DNA from: an uncultured Pelagibacteraceae bacterium
GTDB taxonomy: Bacteria > Pseudomonadota > Alphaproteobacteria > Pelagibacterales > Pelagibacteraceae
Direction of reading: 5' to 3'
NCBI GenBank assembly: GCA_902575835.1
Contig: CACGSX010000003.1
Span: forward strand, 1 to 64,000
Length of the DNA: 64,000 nt
Both the position numbers and the translations under genes were made by a program. The notes under the pieces were generated by a model. That model was not told the origin of the DNA. It saw only the letters and a program-made list of their open reading frames with translations, and ran no database searches. Of this stretch, positions 53,147 to 61,589 are shown in pieces. Positions within the stretch are counted from its first letter, which is position 1; every line of letters begins with the position of its first letter.

Positions 53147-54013
53147 TTATTCTTTGATCATTAGTTTGGTTAAAACTTTAGCTATTATCGTTAAACTGAT
53201 AATCATTATTACAAGATAAGTGAAAGATAAGGTTGCTGCATAACCCATCTGAAATTCTCTTAATCCTTTAATATAAATATAAAAACTTGAGGTCTCAGTT
53301 GCAGTACCTGGTCCTCCTGAAGTCAAAACAAATACTGTATCCATTATTTTTGAAGCCTCGATAAGTCTTATAATTATTGCTCCAATTGATATTGGAGCCA
53401 TCAAAGGAAAAGTTACATAAACAAATTTTCTAAATGGACTTGCTCCATCTATAGCGGCTGCCAAAAAGGGTTCTTTTGGAAGTGACAAAAGTCCAGCGAG
53501 TAATAGTAAAAACATAAATGGCGTCCATTGCCAAACCTCAACAATTATAACTGTAAACTTTGCAATAACTGGATCACTCAACCACAAAATTGGTTTTACT
53601 CCTAATCCACCTAACAAATCATTTACAGGACCTAGTGACTCATGAAAAAATGTTCTCCAAATAACTGTCATTATTACTGGAGTTGTCATCATTGGTACGA
53701 GAAAAATTACTCTAAAAAATCTTTTAAATTTTATTTCTCTCCAAACCATCATCGCTAGTGCAAATCCGATAACATATTGAAGAATAACTGTGGTTACCGA
53801 TAAAAAACTTAGCCTAAAAAAAGACTCCCAAAACCTCGGGTCATCAGTAAATAACCTTATATAATTCGTGATACCTATGAAGTTCATTTCTGGTGTATAA
53901 CTATTCCATCCAGAAAGACTTAATCTAATAGTAAAAATAATTGGAAAAATTAAAATTCCAATAAGTACAAACAATCCTGGGAATAAAAAAACAAACTTGT
54001 GTTTAAAATTCAT
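53147..54013 (-). CDS. glpP: ABC importer permease, MalF-type
   Basis: This is the first permease of the importer, 288 residues with six hydrophobic segments. Its EAA loop reads AAAIDGASPFRKFVYVTFPLMAP. FPIIFTIRLSLSGWN near the N-terminus is typical of MalF/UgpA-like permeases. A GC-rich hairpin (54037-54060) separates it from the binding-protein gene. Confidence 0.85.
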   Translation of the reverse strand: MNFKHKFVFLFPGLFVLIGILIFPIIFTIRLSLSGWNSYTPEMNFIGITNYIRLFTDDPRFWESFFRLSFLSVTTVILQYVIGFALAMMVWREIKFKRFFRVIFLVPMMTTPVIMTVIWRTFFHESLGPVNDLLGGLGVKPILWLSDPVIAKFTVIIVEVWQWTPFMFLLLLAGLLSLPKEPFLAAAIDGASPFRKFVYVTFPLMAPISIGAIIIRLIEASKIMDTVFVLTSGGPGTATETSSFYIYIKGLREFQMGYAATLSFTYLVIMIISLTIIAKVLTKLMIKE

Positions 54014-54022
54014 AATTTTTTT

Positions 54023-54060
54023 TGGATTATTTTAAAATGTGGCCGTTAAAAAACGGCCAC
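54023..54060 (-). terminator. Hairpin between the ABC binding protein and permease genes
   Basis: In RNA sense, UGUGGCCGUU (54051-54060) pairs with AACGGCCACA (54037-54046) around a 4-nt loop, a 10-bp GC-rich stem starting 14 nt after the upstream stop. Only a short U run follows, then AT-rich sequence, so it may be a leaky terminator or a 3'-end stabiliser for the binding-protein mRNA. Confidence 0.7.
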
Positions 54061-54073
54061 AAGTTTTATAAAA

Positions 54074-55609
54074 TTATTGCTTATTATCTTCCATTGCTAC
54101 ACCAACAGCATAGGCTTTTCTTACGTTATCTTTTCCTACTCTGTTAAGTATATCTTCCCACTGTTTAGCAGCTTCGTCTAAAGCAGCTTGTGGAGATAAT
54201 TGACCAGCTAATGCTTTTGCAGCAGCAGTAGCCAATGCAGCATTAAACTCAAAAGTTCCAGGAACTCTTAATGGAAATACTCTATTTTTACTTTGTTCCA
54301 TTTGTGCAAGAGTATCAACATATGATTGAGCAATATCTTTATCCCAACCAATTTGTGTCCATACATCAACTTTAAAGTCATCATTTCTAAATGGGTTTAC
54401 ACCAAATCTACCAATTCCAATATCTGCTTGGTGGTTAGCTTCGTTAGCGAAGAAACATAGGTAATCGAAAGCCATTTCTTTCTCTTTACTTTTCTTAGCT
54501 ACTCCAACTGCCCATCCCCATACGAAGAAAGGAGCTTGGTTAAAGCCTTCATCCCAAGAGTTAGTTTTTCTATTCCAAACTTTCATTGCTCCTGGTAGCT
54601 GTGCAGCGCCAACTTTATTGTTTATTGGACTATCTGGTTGCATAGCAGCAACAAATGCATCATCCCATGAAAAACTAAACAAAGTTTGTCCTCCACCAAA
54701 TGATCCAATTTCATCACCTAAACCAAAATTTATTCCTCCTGGAGGAACATATTTAGTTGCCTCAACCCAGTCAGTTAATGCTTCAACAAAACCTGGATTG
54801 TTAATTAGTGGTTTCATAGTTTCTAAATCAAAGAAAAAACCACCTGGTGTTTTTGGATTTTTAGAGTAAGCAGCAGATCTTGAATAGAAAGCAGCATACA
54901 TTAGGTCATCTTTTTTCATAACTTCTGCTGATCCATATTCTTTCTCGCCATCACCATCCCAATCCCATCCATTGAAATAAGCGGCCATTTCTCCATATTC
55001 TTTCCAAGTTGTTGGTACCTTTAACTCTTTACCAGTAGCTTCCTTATATTGTTTTTGGTACTCAGGATTATCAATTACATCTTTTCTATATTTTAGATAA
55101 TGTCTGTCTCCATCAACCGGAAACTGATACATAACACCATCCCAAGATGCTACACCAATGTGAGACGGTGTAACGTCTTTCATTTGTTTCATCTCAACGT
55201 ATTTCTTTGGAACTGGCTCTAAGTATCTTCTCCAATCGTTAATGAAGTTTGAAAATCCAAAAACGATGTCATATGGAGCTTGTCCAGCTTGAAATGGTAC
55301 CATTGCTTTCGCATATAAGTCACCTGCTGGTGTATGAGTAACATCAACTTTTGCTCCAGTAAGTTTAGCGAACTGCTCAGCATGTAGAGCTGTTGGCTCT
55401 CCCATGACTGGTACAGCATGTGTATTAATCTTAAGCGTCTTGCCTTTATAGTTTTTCTTAGACATAGACTCGTAAGAACAATCACCAGGAATATCCCCAG
55501 TTGCTTTGATATGTGGAAACTGATCACTCCACTTATCAGCATACGCAACAGGACTAAATACCAACAAAGCTGATATTAGAGCGGTTACGCAAGTTTTTAT
55601 TGTCTTCAT
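54074..55609 (-). CDS. glpV: ABC substrate-binding protein, GlpV-like
   Basis: This is a periplasmic binding protein with a Sec signal peptide (about residues 1-24, ending in AYA). At 511 residues it is longer than common sugar-binding proteins (about 420) and fits the large group that goes with GlpS/GlpT ATPases. Landmarks are KINTHAVPVMGEPTALHAEQF, FSWDDAFVAAMQPDSP and the ALAGQLSPQAALDEAAKQWEDI-type C-terminus (seen here in trimmed form). The ligand may be glycerol or another polyol or sugar; sequence alone does not settle it. A good Shine-Dalgarno (AGAGAGGA) precedes it. Confidence 0.85.
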   Translation of the reverse strand: MKTIKTCVTALISALLVFSPVAYADKWSDQFPHIKATGDIPGDCSYESMSKKNYKGKTLKINTHAVPVMGEPTALHAEQFAKLTGAKVDVTHTPAGDLYAKAMVPFQAGQAPYDIVFGFSNFINDWRRYLEPVPKKYVEMKQMKDVTPSHIGVASWDGVMYQFPVDGDRHYLKYRKDVIDNPEYQKQYKEATGKELKVPTTWKEYGEMAAYFNGWDWDGDGEKEYGSAEVMKKDDLMYAAFYSRSAAYSKNPKTPGGFFFDLETMKPLINNPGFVEALTDWVEATKYVPPGGINFGLGDEIGSFGGGQTLFSFSWDDAFVAAMQPDSPINNKVGAAQLPGAMKVWNRKTNSWDEGFNQAPFFVWGWAVGVAKKSKEKEMAFDYLCFFANEANHQADIGIGRFGVNPFRNDDFKVDVWTQIGWDKDIAQSYVDTLAQMEQSKNRVFPLRVPGTFEFNAALATAAAKALAGQLSPQAALDEAAKQWEDILNRVGKDNVRKAYAVGVAMEDNKQ

Positions 55610-55633
55610 CTTTTTTCCTCTCTTTGTTGTTAA

Positions 55634-56695
55634 TTATGGAACCAACACTGCACGACCTTTAATCTTACCATCATTTAAGTCATGTAGTGCTTTGTTAGCT
55701 TCTTCAAGTTTGTATTCTTTCATTGAAAGTTTTACTAAACCTTTATCTGCTAGTTCCATTAATTCATATAATTCAGCCCATGTACCTACTAAGCTTCCAA
55801 CTATACTTTTTTCTTGATCGATCATATCAATCGCCAAAACTCTTATTTCTTCTCCGTAACCTACAATGTAGAAAGTCCCAGTTGCTTTGGTCATCTTAAT
55901 TCCCATTGGCGTAGAACCTTTTTCACCAACAAAATCTATAACAGCCTCTGCACCTTTACCTTTTGTAAGTTCTTTTACTTTTTCAATCTCATTTCCATCT
56001 ATTAAAACCCCATGGTCAGCTCCCAGTTCCATTGCGTGTTCTAAAGGTGCTTTTGCTTTTTCAACAACAATAATATTTGCAGCACACATTGCTTTCATAC
56101 ATTGAATTGCTATATGTCCTAATCCACCAGCACCTATGATTACACAATTTTCACCTGGCAAAAGGTGTCTTGTAGCTTTTTTAACTACTCTGTAAGCAGT
56201 TAAGCCTGCGTCCGAAAATGGTGCAACGTCTATTGGACCTAAAACTTTTGGAATTTTTATTAAATTTCTAACACTAGTTTGAAGTAATTCTGAATACCCT
56301 CCGTGTTTTACATTCAAACCTGCAAAAATTGGATCTTCAGCATGCATATCATTTCCTCTTCTACAATCCAAGCATGTTCCTCCTGTGCCAGAAACTTTAG
56401 GATGTAAAATAACTGCATCACCTTTTTTAAATCCTGTAACATCTTTACCAACTTCCTCTATCCATCCAGCGTTCTCATGTCCCATAACCATAGGCAATAG
56501 ATCGTTATTTTGATCTGTAATGTGCTTCCAAACTCCCTCAATTATATGCAAATCAGTTCTACAAACACCTGCAGCTCCAATTTTAACAATGACATCGCTT
56601 GCTTTCTCAATTTTAGGATTTGGTAACTCTTCACCTGTGACCCAAACATCTGCTTTCATTTCTGGGTCATACTTATGTAAAACCTGTGCTTTCAT
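55634..56695 (-). CDS. Zinc-dependent alcohol dehydrogenase
   Basis: This medium-chain NAD(P)-dependent dehydrogenase has 353 residues. Catalytic-zinc ligands are Cys in GVCRTDLH and His-Glu in MGHENAG; the NAD motif is GAGGLGHIAIQ. The structural-zinc loop has only CLDC where four Cys are usual (the others are Gly and His-type positions). MKAQVL at 56695 is the start because AGAGGA lies just ahead (56701-56706); an in-frame ATG at 56728 has no such site. It is the first gene of the operon with the GlpV-like importer, so it may oxidise the imported alcohol or a product of it. Confidence 0.87.
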   Translation of the reverse strand: MKAQVLHKYDPEMKADVWVTGEELPNPKIEKASDVIVKIGAAGVCRTDLHIIEGVWKHITDQNNDLLPMVMGHENAGWIEEVGKDVTGFKKGDAVILHPKVSGTGGTCLDCRRGNDMHAEDPIFAGLNVKHGGYSELLQTSVRNLIKIPKVLGPIDVAPFSDAGLTAYRVVKKATRHLLPGENCVIIGAGGLGHIAIQCMKAMCAANIIVVEKAKAPLEHAMELGADHGVLIDGNEIEKVKELTKGKGAEAVIDFVGEKGSTPMGIKMTKATGTFYIVGYGEEIRVLAIDMIDQEKSIVGSLVGTWAELYELMELADKGLVKLSMKEYKLEEANKALHDLNDGKIKGRAVLVP

Positions 56696-56785
56696 TATTT
56701 TCCTCTCTAAATTTTTTTTTATAAACAAATCTTAAATTGAAATAAAAAATATGTCTAGAAAGTTAGAATAATTTTAAATAGCGAA

Positions 56786-56805
56786 TTACAACTTGAGATT
56801 GTTAA
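56786..56805. promoter_or_regulatory. Operator-like dyad upstream of the alcohol dehydrogenase operon
   Basis: TTACAACTTGAGATTGTTAA is an imperfect palindrome overlapping the stop of the 2-hydroxyacid dehydrogenase gene. Its core ACAAnnTnnGATTGT (56788-56802) matches the dctP palindrome at 11 of 15 bases, in the same orientation and at the same 93-bp distance from the next start codon. A shared regulator is an inference. Confidence 0.45.
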
Positions 56806-57755
56806 TTAACTTTGTTTTTGCAGCTACCTGTTTTAAAAAACTCGTCCATATTATCTATTGCCAGATTAGCCATTGCAGTTCTAGTTTCTTTAGTTGCGCT
56901 GCCCAAGTGGGGAAGAATAAAAGCGCTTTTATGTTTAAGATATCCAGGATTTAAATTTGGCTCATTTTTGTAAACATCTAGCCCAACTGCATAAACTTTT
57001 CTTCTTTCTAAGGCATCTATTAAAGCTTCATCTTCAATTATATCTCCTCTTGCAACGTTTGTAACAATTGCTCCTTTAGGCAAATATTCAATTGTGTCTT
57101 TGTTGATCATATCAACCGTTTCTTTTGAGGCTGGACAACAAACAGACAATACATCTGATACTGAAAGTAAGTCTTTTAAATTATCATGGTAAGTAGCTCC
57201 GTTTTCTTTTTCTTCACTTAACTTAGATCTATTATGATAGTGAATGATCATTCCTAAAGATTTAGCAACCTTAGCGATTTTTTGTCCAATTCTTCCCATA
57301 CCGAGTATTCCTAATCTGGCACCTGTTAATTGCTTTCCAATTAAGTAATCTGCAGACCACTTCCATCCACCGTCTCTAGCACTTTCGATTCCTTCAGATG
57401 CTCTTCTGCATGCACCTAATATCAACAAAACCCCAATTTCTGCAGTAGCATCAGTTAAAACGTCTGGCGTGTTTGTTACTGCAATCCCTCTTTTCTTTGC
57501 AGCTTCTAAATCTATATTTCCAAAACCTACAGCAAAATTTGATATAATTTTAACACTATCAGGTAATTGATTAATTGTTTCTGCATCAAGCTTATCTGTT
57601 AGAGCTGACAATATACCATCACAGCCTGCACTCATCTCTATTAACTTCTTTTGAGAGTAGAGTTCATCATTTAAATTAAAGTTAGCATCAAATAATTCTT
57701 TAGCTTTATCCTCACAAGATCTTAAAAGCCTTCTCGTGATTAAAATTTTTTTCAT
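56802..57755 (-). CDS. D-2-hydroxyacid dehydrogenase (glyoxylate/hydroxypyruvate reductase type)
   Basis: This NAD(P)-dependent enzyme has 317 residues with the nucleotide motif GMGRIG at 152-157, the catalytic Arg in NVARGDIIEDEAL, and His283 in LPHLGSAT. The profile fits the GyaR/GhrB group that reduces glyoxylate or hydroxypyruvate. Neighbouring oxidases and the aminotransferase act on related C2/C3 acids. It follows the FAD oxidase gene by 12 bp. Confidence 0.87.
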   Translation of the reverse strand: MKKILITRRLLRSCEDKAKELFDANFNLNDELYSQKKLIEMSAGCDGILSALTDKLDAETINQLPDSVKIISNFAVGFGNIDLEAAKKRGIAVTNTPDVLTDATAEIGVLLILGACRRASEGIESARDGGWKWSADYLIGKQLTGARLGILGMGRIGQKIAKVAKSLGMIIHYHNRSKLSEEKENGATYHDNLKDLLSVSDVLSVCCPASKETVDMINKDTIEYLPKGAIVTNVARGDIIEDEALIDALERRKVYAVGLDVYKNEPNLNPGYLKHKSAFILPHLGSATKETRTAMANLAIDNMDEFFKTGSCKNKVN

Positions 57756-57767
57756 TTTATTTTTAGA

Positions 57768-59141
57768 TTAATTTAGATCAAAAACCTTACCAGGATTCAT
57801 GATGTTGTTTACATCGATACTTCTTTTAATAGCTTTCATCACTGGTAAATTATCTGGATGTTCTCTAAGTAAATAATGTTTTTTCTGGAGCCCAATTCCA
57901 TGTTCTCCAGTAATTGTTCCCTCTAATTCAAGAGCTTTATTAATAAGATCATCACTATACTGTCTAATTTTTTTTTGTTTTTCTTCATCATCTGGGTCGT
58001 ATAAAATTATAGAGTGAAAATTTCCATCACCTACATGTCCTACCATTGGTGCAGTTAATCCCAATCTTTTTACTTCTTTTTCTGCCCAAGAAATACATTC
58101 AACTAATTTAGAAATAGGAACACACACATCTGTAGAATAAACTTTCATATCATTTCCTAAAGCTTTTACAGAATAATAAACATCATGTCTTGCTTTCCAT
58201 AATATTTTTTGTTCTTCAGGTGAAGACGCCCATTGAAAATCACTACCACCATTATTCTTTGATAATTCCTCAACAATTTTTACAGACTCATTATTTGATA
58301 GCTCACTTCCATGAAATTCGAAAAATAGTGTTGGTGAAGCTTTAATGTTTTCTAGCTTTGAATATTTAATACTTATTTCCATCTGATCTTTATTTAACAT
58401 TTCAATTCTTGCAATTGGAACGCCATACTGAATGACTTCTTGCGCTGTCTTTACTGCTGAGTCAAGGTCAGGAAAATAACAAACAGCGCTCATAATACTT
58501 TCTGGAATTGGAGATAATCTAAGTTGGACCTCAGTTATGATTCCAAGTGTTCCTTCTGATCCAATAAATAAGTTAGTTAAATTATATCCAGCAGAAGATT
58601 TTTTAGCTCTTGCACCTGTTTTGATTATATCTCCATTTGGTAAAACAACTGTCAGACCCGAAACTACAGTTCTCATTGTTCCATATTTAACAGCCATAGT
58701 TCCTGAAGCAGATGTAGATGCCATTCCACCTAAAGCAGCATCGGCACCTGGATCTATTGGAAAGAATACACCGTCTTCTCTTAAATATTCGTTTAATTGT
58801 TTTCTTGTTACATTTGCTTGAACCCTACAATCAAAATCCTCAGCATTTACACTTAATACTTTGTTCATTTTCTCTAATGAAATTGTAATTCCATTTTGAT
58901 TACCAACCACATGACCCTCTAGAGAAGTACCAGTTCCAAAAGGAACAACTGGAATTTTGTGCTCGTTACATATTTTTAGAGTTTGAGAAACTTCCTCATT
59001 TGTCTCTGGAAAAACTACTGCTTTTGATAAAATTGGATTGTATGTATCTTCACCTCTAGCATAATTTGATCTAGTAGATTCAGATGTAGAAAATCTTCCA
59101 TTAAAAATCTTTTTTAATTCTGTTTGGACAGCTTCATTCAT
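57768..59141 (-). CDS. FAD-linked D-lactate/glycolate dehydrogenase
   Basis: This protein belongs to the VAO/GlcD family. The N-terminal FAD domain has VPFGTGTSLEGHV and DPGADAALGGMASTSASG; the C-terminal domain has GHVGDGNFH and GTITGEHGIGLQKK, which form the metal/substrate site. The 457 residues and the TGTSLEG motif are closest to single-subunit D-lactate dehydrogenase (LDHD/DLD) rather than to GlcD, which needs GlcE and GlcF (not found here). It oxidises a D-2-hydroxyacid and passes electrons on, probably to a cytochrome or flavoprotein. Confidence 0.87.
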   Translation of the reverse strand: MNEAVQTELKKIFNGRFSTSESTRSNYARGEDTYNPILSKAVVFPETNEEVSQTLKICNEHKIPVVPFGTGTSLEGHVVGNQNGITISLEKMNKVLSVNAEDFDCRVQANVTRKQLNEYLREDGVFFPIDPGADAALGGMASTSASGTMAVKYGTMRTVVSGLTVVLPNGDIIKTGARAKKSSAGYNLTNLFIGSEGTLGIITEVQLRLSPIPESIMSAVCYFPDLDSAVKTAQEVIQYGVPIARIEMLNKDQMEISIKYSKLENIKASPTLFFEFHGSELSNNESVKIVEELSKNNGGSDFQWASSPEEQKILWKARHDVYYSVKALGNDMKVYSTDVCVPISKLVECISWAEKEVKRLGLTAPMVGHVGDGNFHSIILYDPDDEEKQKKIRQYSDDLINKALELEGTITGEHGIGLQKKHYLLREHPDNLPVMKAIKRSIDVNNIMNPGKVFDLN

Positions 59142-59178
59142 TTACTAATAATACAAAAAAATTTATTAAAAATACAGT

Positions 59179-60348
59179 TTATTTAGAAAGCATCTTGCCT
59201 ATGTTTTCCAAGGCCTGCATTATATTATCTCTAGATGCGGCAAAACTAAATCTAACATAATCATTACATGTTTTTCCAAATGCAGTACCAGGTACAATTG
59301 CAACACCTGCTTCGTGCATTGCTTTTTTACAAAATTCAGACCCACTCATTCCCGTTCCTTTTATATTTGGAAAAGCATAAAAAGCTCCTCCCGGCAAACT
59401 ACACTCAACTCCTGGTAAATCATTTAATCCTTTATGGATTAAATTTCTTCTTAATGTAAACTTATCAAGCATATCTTTGATTGAATCCTCTGGACCATCT
59501 AATGCAGCAATACCTGCATATTGAGCTGCAGCATTTACACATGATACACTATTAATCAAAAGTTTGTTTACATGCTCAACTAAATGTTCTGGCCAAAAAC
59601 TCCATCCAAGTCTCCATCCAGTCATTGAATATGCTTTACTCCATCCTTCTAAAACAATTAATCTATCTCTTAAGTTAGGATAGTTAAAGAAAGTCGGCAT
59701 TTCTTTATAGTCAAAAATTTGTCTACTATAAATTTCATCACTTAAAATTGTGACCTGTGGATGTTTTTCTAATTCTTTTGCCAGGTAATCAATTGCAGGT
59801 TTTTCAACAAAACTTCCAGTTGGGTTGTTTGGATTTATTAGAATTAAAAGTCTAGTTTTATCAGTTATCAAAGATAGAATTTTATCTGGATCAAATTTTA
59901 AATCTTTATCCTCAGTTAAATCATATGGAACAGCTTTTGCTCCAGAGTAGTTAATCATTGATTCATAAATTGGAAAAGCTGGAGTAGGATGAATTATTTC
60001 AACACCTGGTTCTCCATAACAAGTAATTGCATAATACATTGTAGGTTTACCACCTGGCATTATTAAAACTCTATTTGGATCAATATCAGAATTGTAAAGT
60101 CTCTTAACCCATCTTGCGACAGCTTCTCGACATTCTGGAATTCCATTTGATAAAACATAACCATGATGACCATCATCTAGAGCTTTTTTTGCAGCTTCAA
60201 CTACATGTTTTGGAGTTTTAAAGTCAGGTTGTCCTAGACCTAAATGGATCATAGGTTTGCCTTGTGCTTCTAATTTTTTTGCTTCTGCTAGAACAGAAAA
60301 TGCACTTTCAGTTCCTAGACGATCTAATGCTTTTGCTAATTCAATCAT
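59179..60348 (-). CDS. Class I PLP-dependent aminotransferase
   Basis: The 389-residue enzyme has the PLP-binding Lys238 in EGWSKAYSMTGWR, the NPNNPTG motif at about 172-178, SDEIYSRQIF, and the carboxylate-binding Arg in NDYVRFSFA. It belongs to the AspC-like (I-gamma) group common in bacteria. Substrate is uncertain; transfer to or from glyoxylate, pyruvate or 2-oxoglutarate is plausible given the neighbours. It has an 89-bp gap upstream (60349-60437) that is very AT-rich and holds no feature I can support. Confidence 0.85.
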   Translation of the reverse strand: MIELAKALDRLGTESAFSVLAEAKKLEAQGKPMIHLGLGQPDFKTPKHVVEAAKKALDDGHHGYVLSNGIPECREAVARWVKRLYNSDIDPNRVLIMPGGKPTMYYAITCYGEPGVEIIHPTPAFPIYESMINYSGAKAVPYDLTEDKDLKFDPDKILSLITDKTRLLILINPNNPTGSFVEKPAIDYLAKELEKHPQVTILSDEIYSRQIFDYKEMPTFFNYPNLRDRLIVLEGWSKAYSMTGWRLGWSFWPEHLVEHVNKLLINSVSCVNAAAQYAGIAALDGPEDSIKDMLDKFTLRRNLIHKGLNDLPGVECSLPGGAFYAFPNIKGTGMSGSEFCKKAMHEAGVAIVPGTAFGKTCNDYVRFSFAASRDNIMQALENIGKMLSK

Positions 60349-60437
60349 AATTTTTCGTCGACAAACTAACTGAAAAGCAACTTCATGTCTATTTATTTAA
60401 AGTGAAAATAATAATAAAAATTATTTATAAAAAATAT

Positions 60438-61589
60438 TTAATTTCGGTAAATTATCTTTGATCTATCTAACTCTTTTACACTTTTGCAGCCCATAAGGAT
60501 CATATTTCTTCTAATTTCATCGTGCATATTTTGAAGCAGCCTCTCTACTCCTTGCTGACCACCTGCTCCTAAACTAAACAAAAAAGCTTTACCAAAACTA
60601 CAAGCAGTAGCACCTGCAGCTAGGGCCTTGAGAACATGAGTTCCCCTTCTAACACCTCCATCTAAAATTATCTCAAGTTTATCACCCACAGCATCTGAAA
60701 TAGCCTTTAGTTGATCAAAAGGAGTTCTAGATCCATCAAGTTGTCTTCCTCCATGATTTGATATTATTATTGCTGTACAACCAATATCAACTGCTCTCTT
60801 TGCATCTTCTACAGACATTACACCCTTCAAGGCAAAAGGTCCGTCCCACTTTTTTATACAGTATTCTGCATCTTCCCAATTCATTTGTGGATCATACTGT
60901 TCATTAACATAATCTATTACGGATTTTGTAATGTTAGTTCCCTTGTCAGTTTTGTGTTTAATATTTGCAAGTTCAAATTTCTTATTCGTAAAATATCTGA
61001 ATAACCATCCTGGTCTCATCGCGAAATTCATAATACTTTCTAATGTGAATTTAGGAGGAGTTGTAAAACCAGTTCTGTGATCTCTTTCTCTATTTCCTGC
61101 AACCAAAGTATCAACAGTTAAGCATAAACCGTCAAAGTTTGCTCTTTTACACCTATCAATCAAATCATCAGTAAATGATTTATCTTTATGGATATAAAGT
61201 TGAAATAATTTTGGTCCACTTGATATGTTAGCAATTTCTTCAATCGAAAATGAAGCCATTGTCGACATGCTATACATGGTACCAAATTTTTCTGCAGCTC
61301 TAGCTGAAGCTTTATCTCCATCAGGATGATATAAACTTTGCATAGCAGTAGGTGATAAAAAAATTGGCATATCTATTTTTCTACCAAAAACTGTGGTTGA
61401 TAAATCTGGTTCTCCTACGCTTCTAAGAATATTAGGGATTAAGTCACAATCATCAAATGAATTTGTATTTCTTTTTAAAGTGGTTTCATCATCTGCGCCA
61501 CCATCAATGTAATGAAAAATTGGAGCTGGAAGTTTTTTTTTGGCTAGCTTTCTAAAATCTTCAAAATTATAACAATTCTTTAAGCTCAT
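60438..61589 (-). CDS. lldD: FMN-dependent alpha-hydroxyacid oxidase/dehydrogenase, copy 2
   Basis: This belongs to the L-lactate dehydrogenase/glycolate oxidase family. FHYIDGGADDE lies at the N-terminus, the proton-abstracting His279 is in SNHGGRQLDG, and Lys is in FALKGVMS. The FMN-phosphate motif reads DGGVRRG (from Asp310) as usual, but the later conserved Arg is Lys334 (FGKAF). It is 383 residues. Its start overlaps the paralogous upstream gene by 4 bp. L-lactate, glycolate or another L-2-hydroxyacid could be the substrate. Confidence 0.87.
   Translation of the reverse strand: MSLKNCYNFEDFRKLAKKKLPAPIFHYIDGGADDETTLKRNTNSFDDCDLIPNILRSVGEPDLSTTVFGRKIDMPIFLSPTAMQSLYHPDGDKASARAAEKFGTMYSMSTMASFSIEEIANISSGPKLFQLYIHKDKSFTDDLIDRCKRANFDGLCLTVDTLVAGNRERDHRTGFTTPPKFTLESIMNFAMRPGWLFRYFTNKKFELANIKHKTDKGTNITKSVIDYVNEQYDPQMNWEDAEYCIKKWDGPFALKGVMSVEDAKRAVDIGCTAIIISNHGGRQLDGSRTPFDQLKAISDAVGDKLEIILDGGVRRGTHVLKALAAGATACSFGKAFLFSLGAGGQQGVERLLQNMHDEIRRNMILMGCKSVKELDRSKIIYRN

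Noticed and set aside
60349-60437. Terminator between the FMN oxidase pair and the aminotransferase gene
   Set aside because: Only short A/T-only pairings are possible in this AT-rich gap; they are expected by chance.
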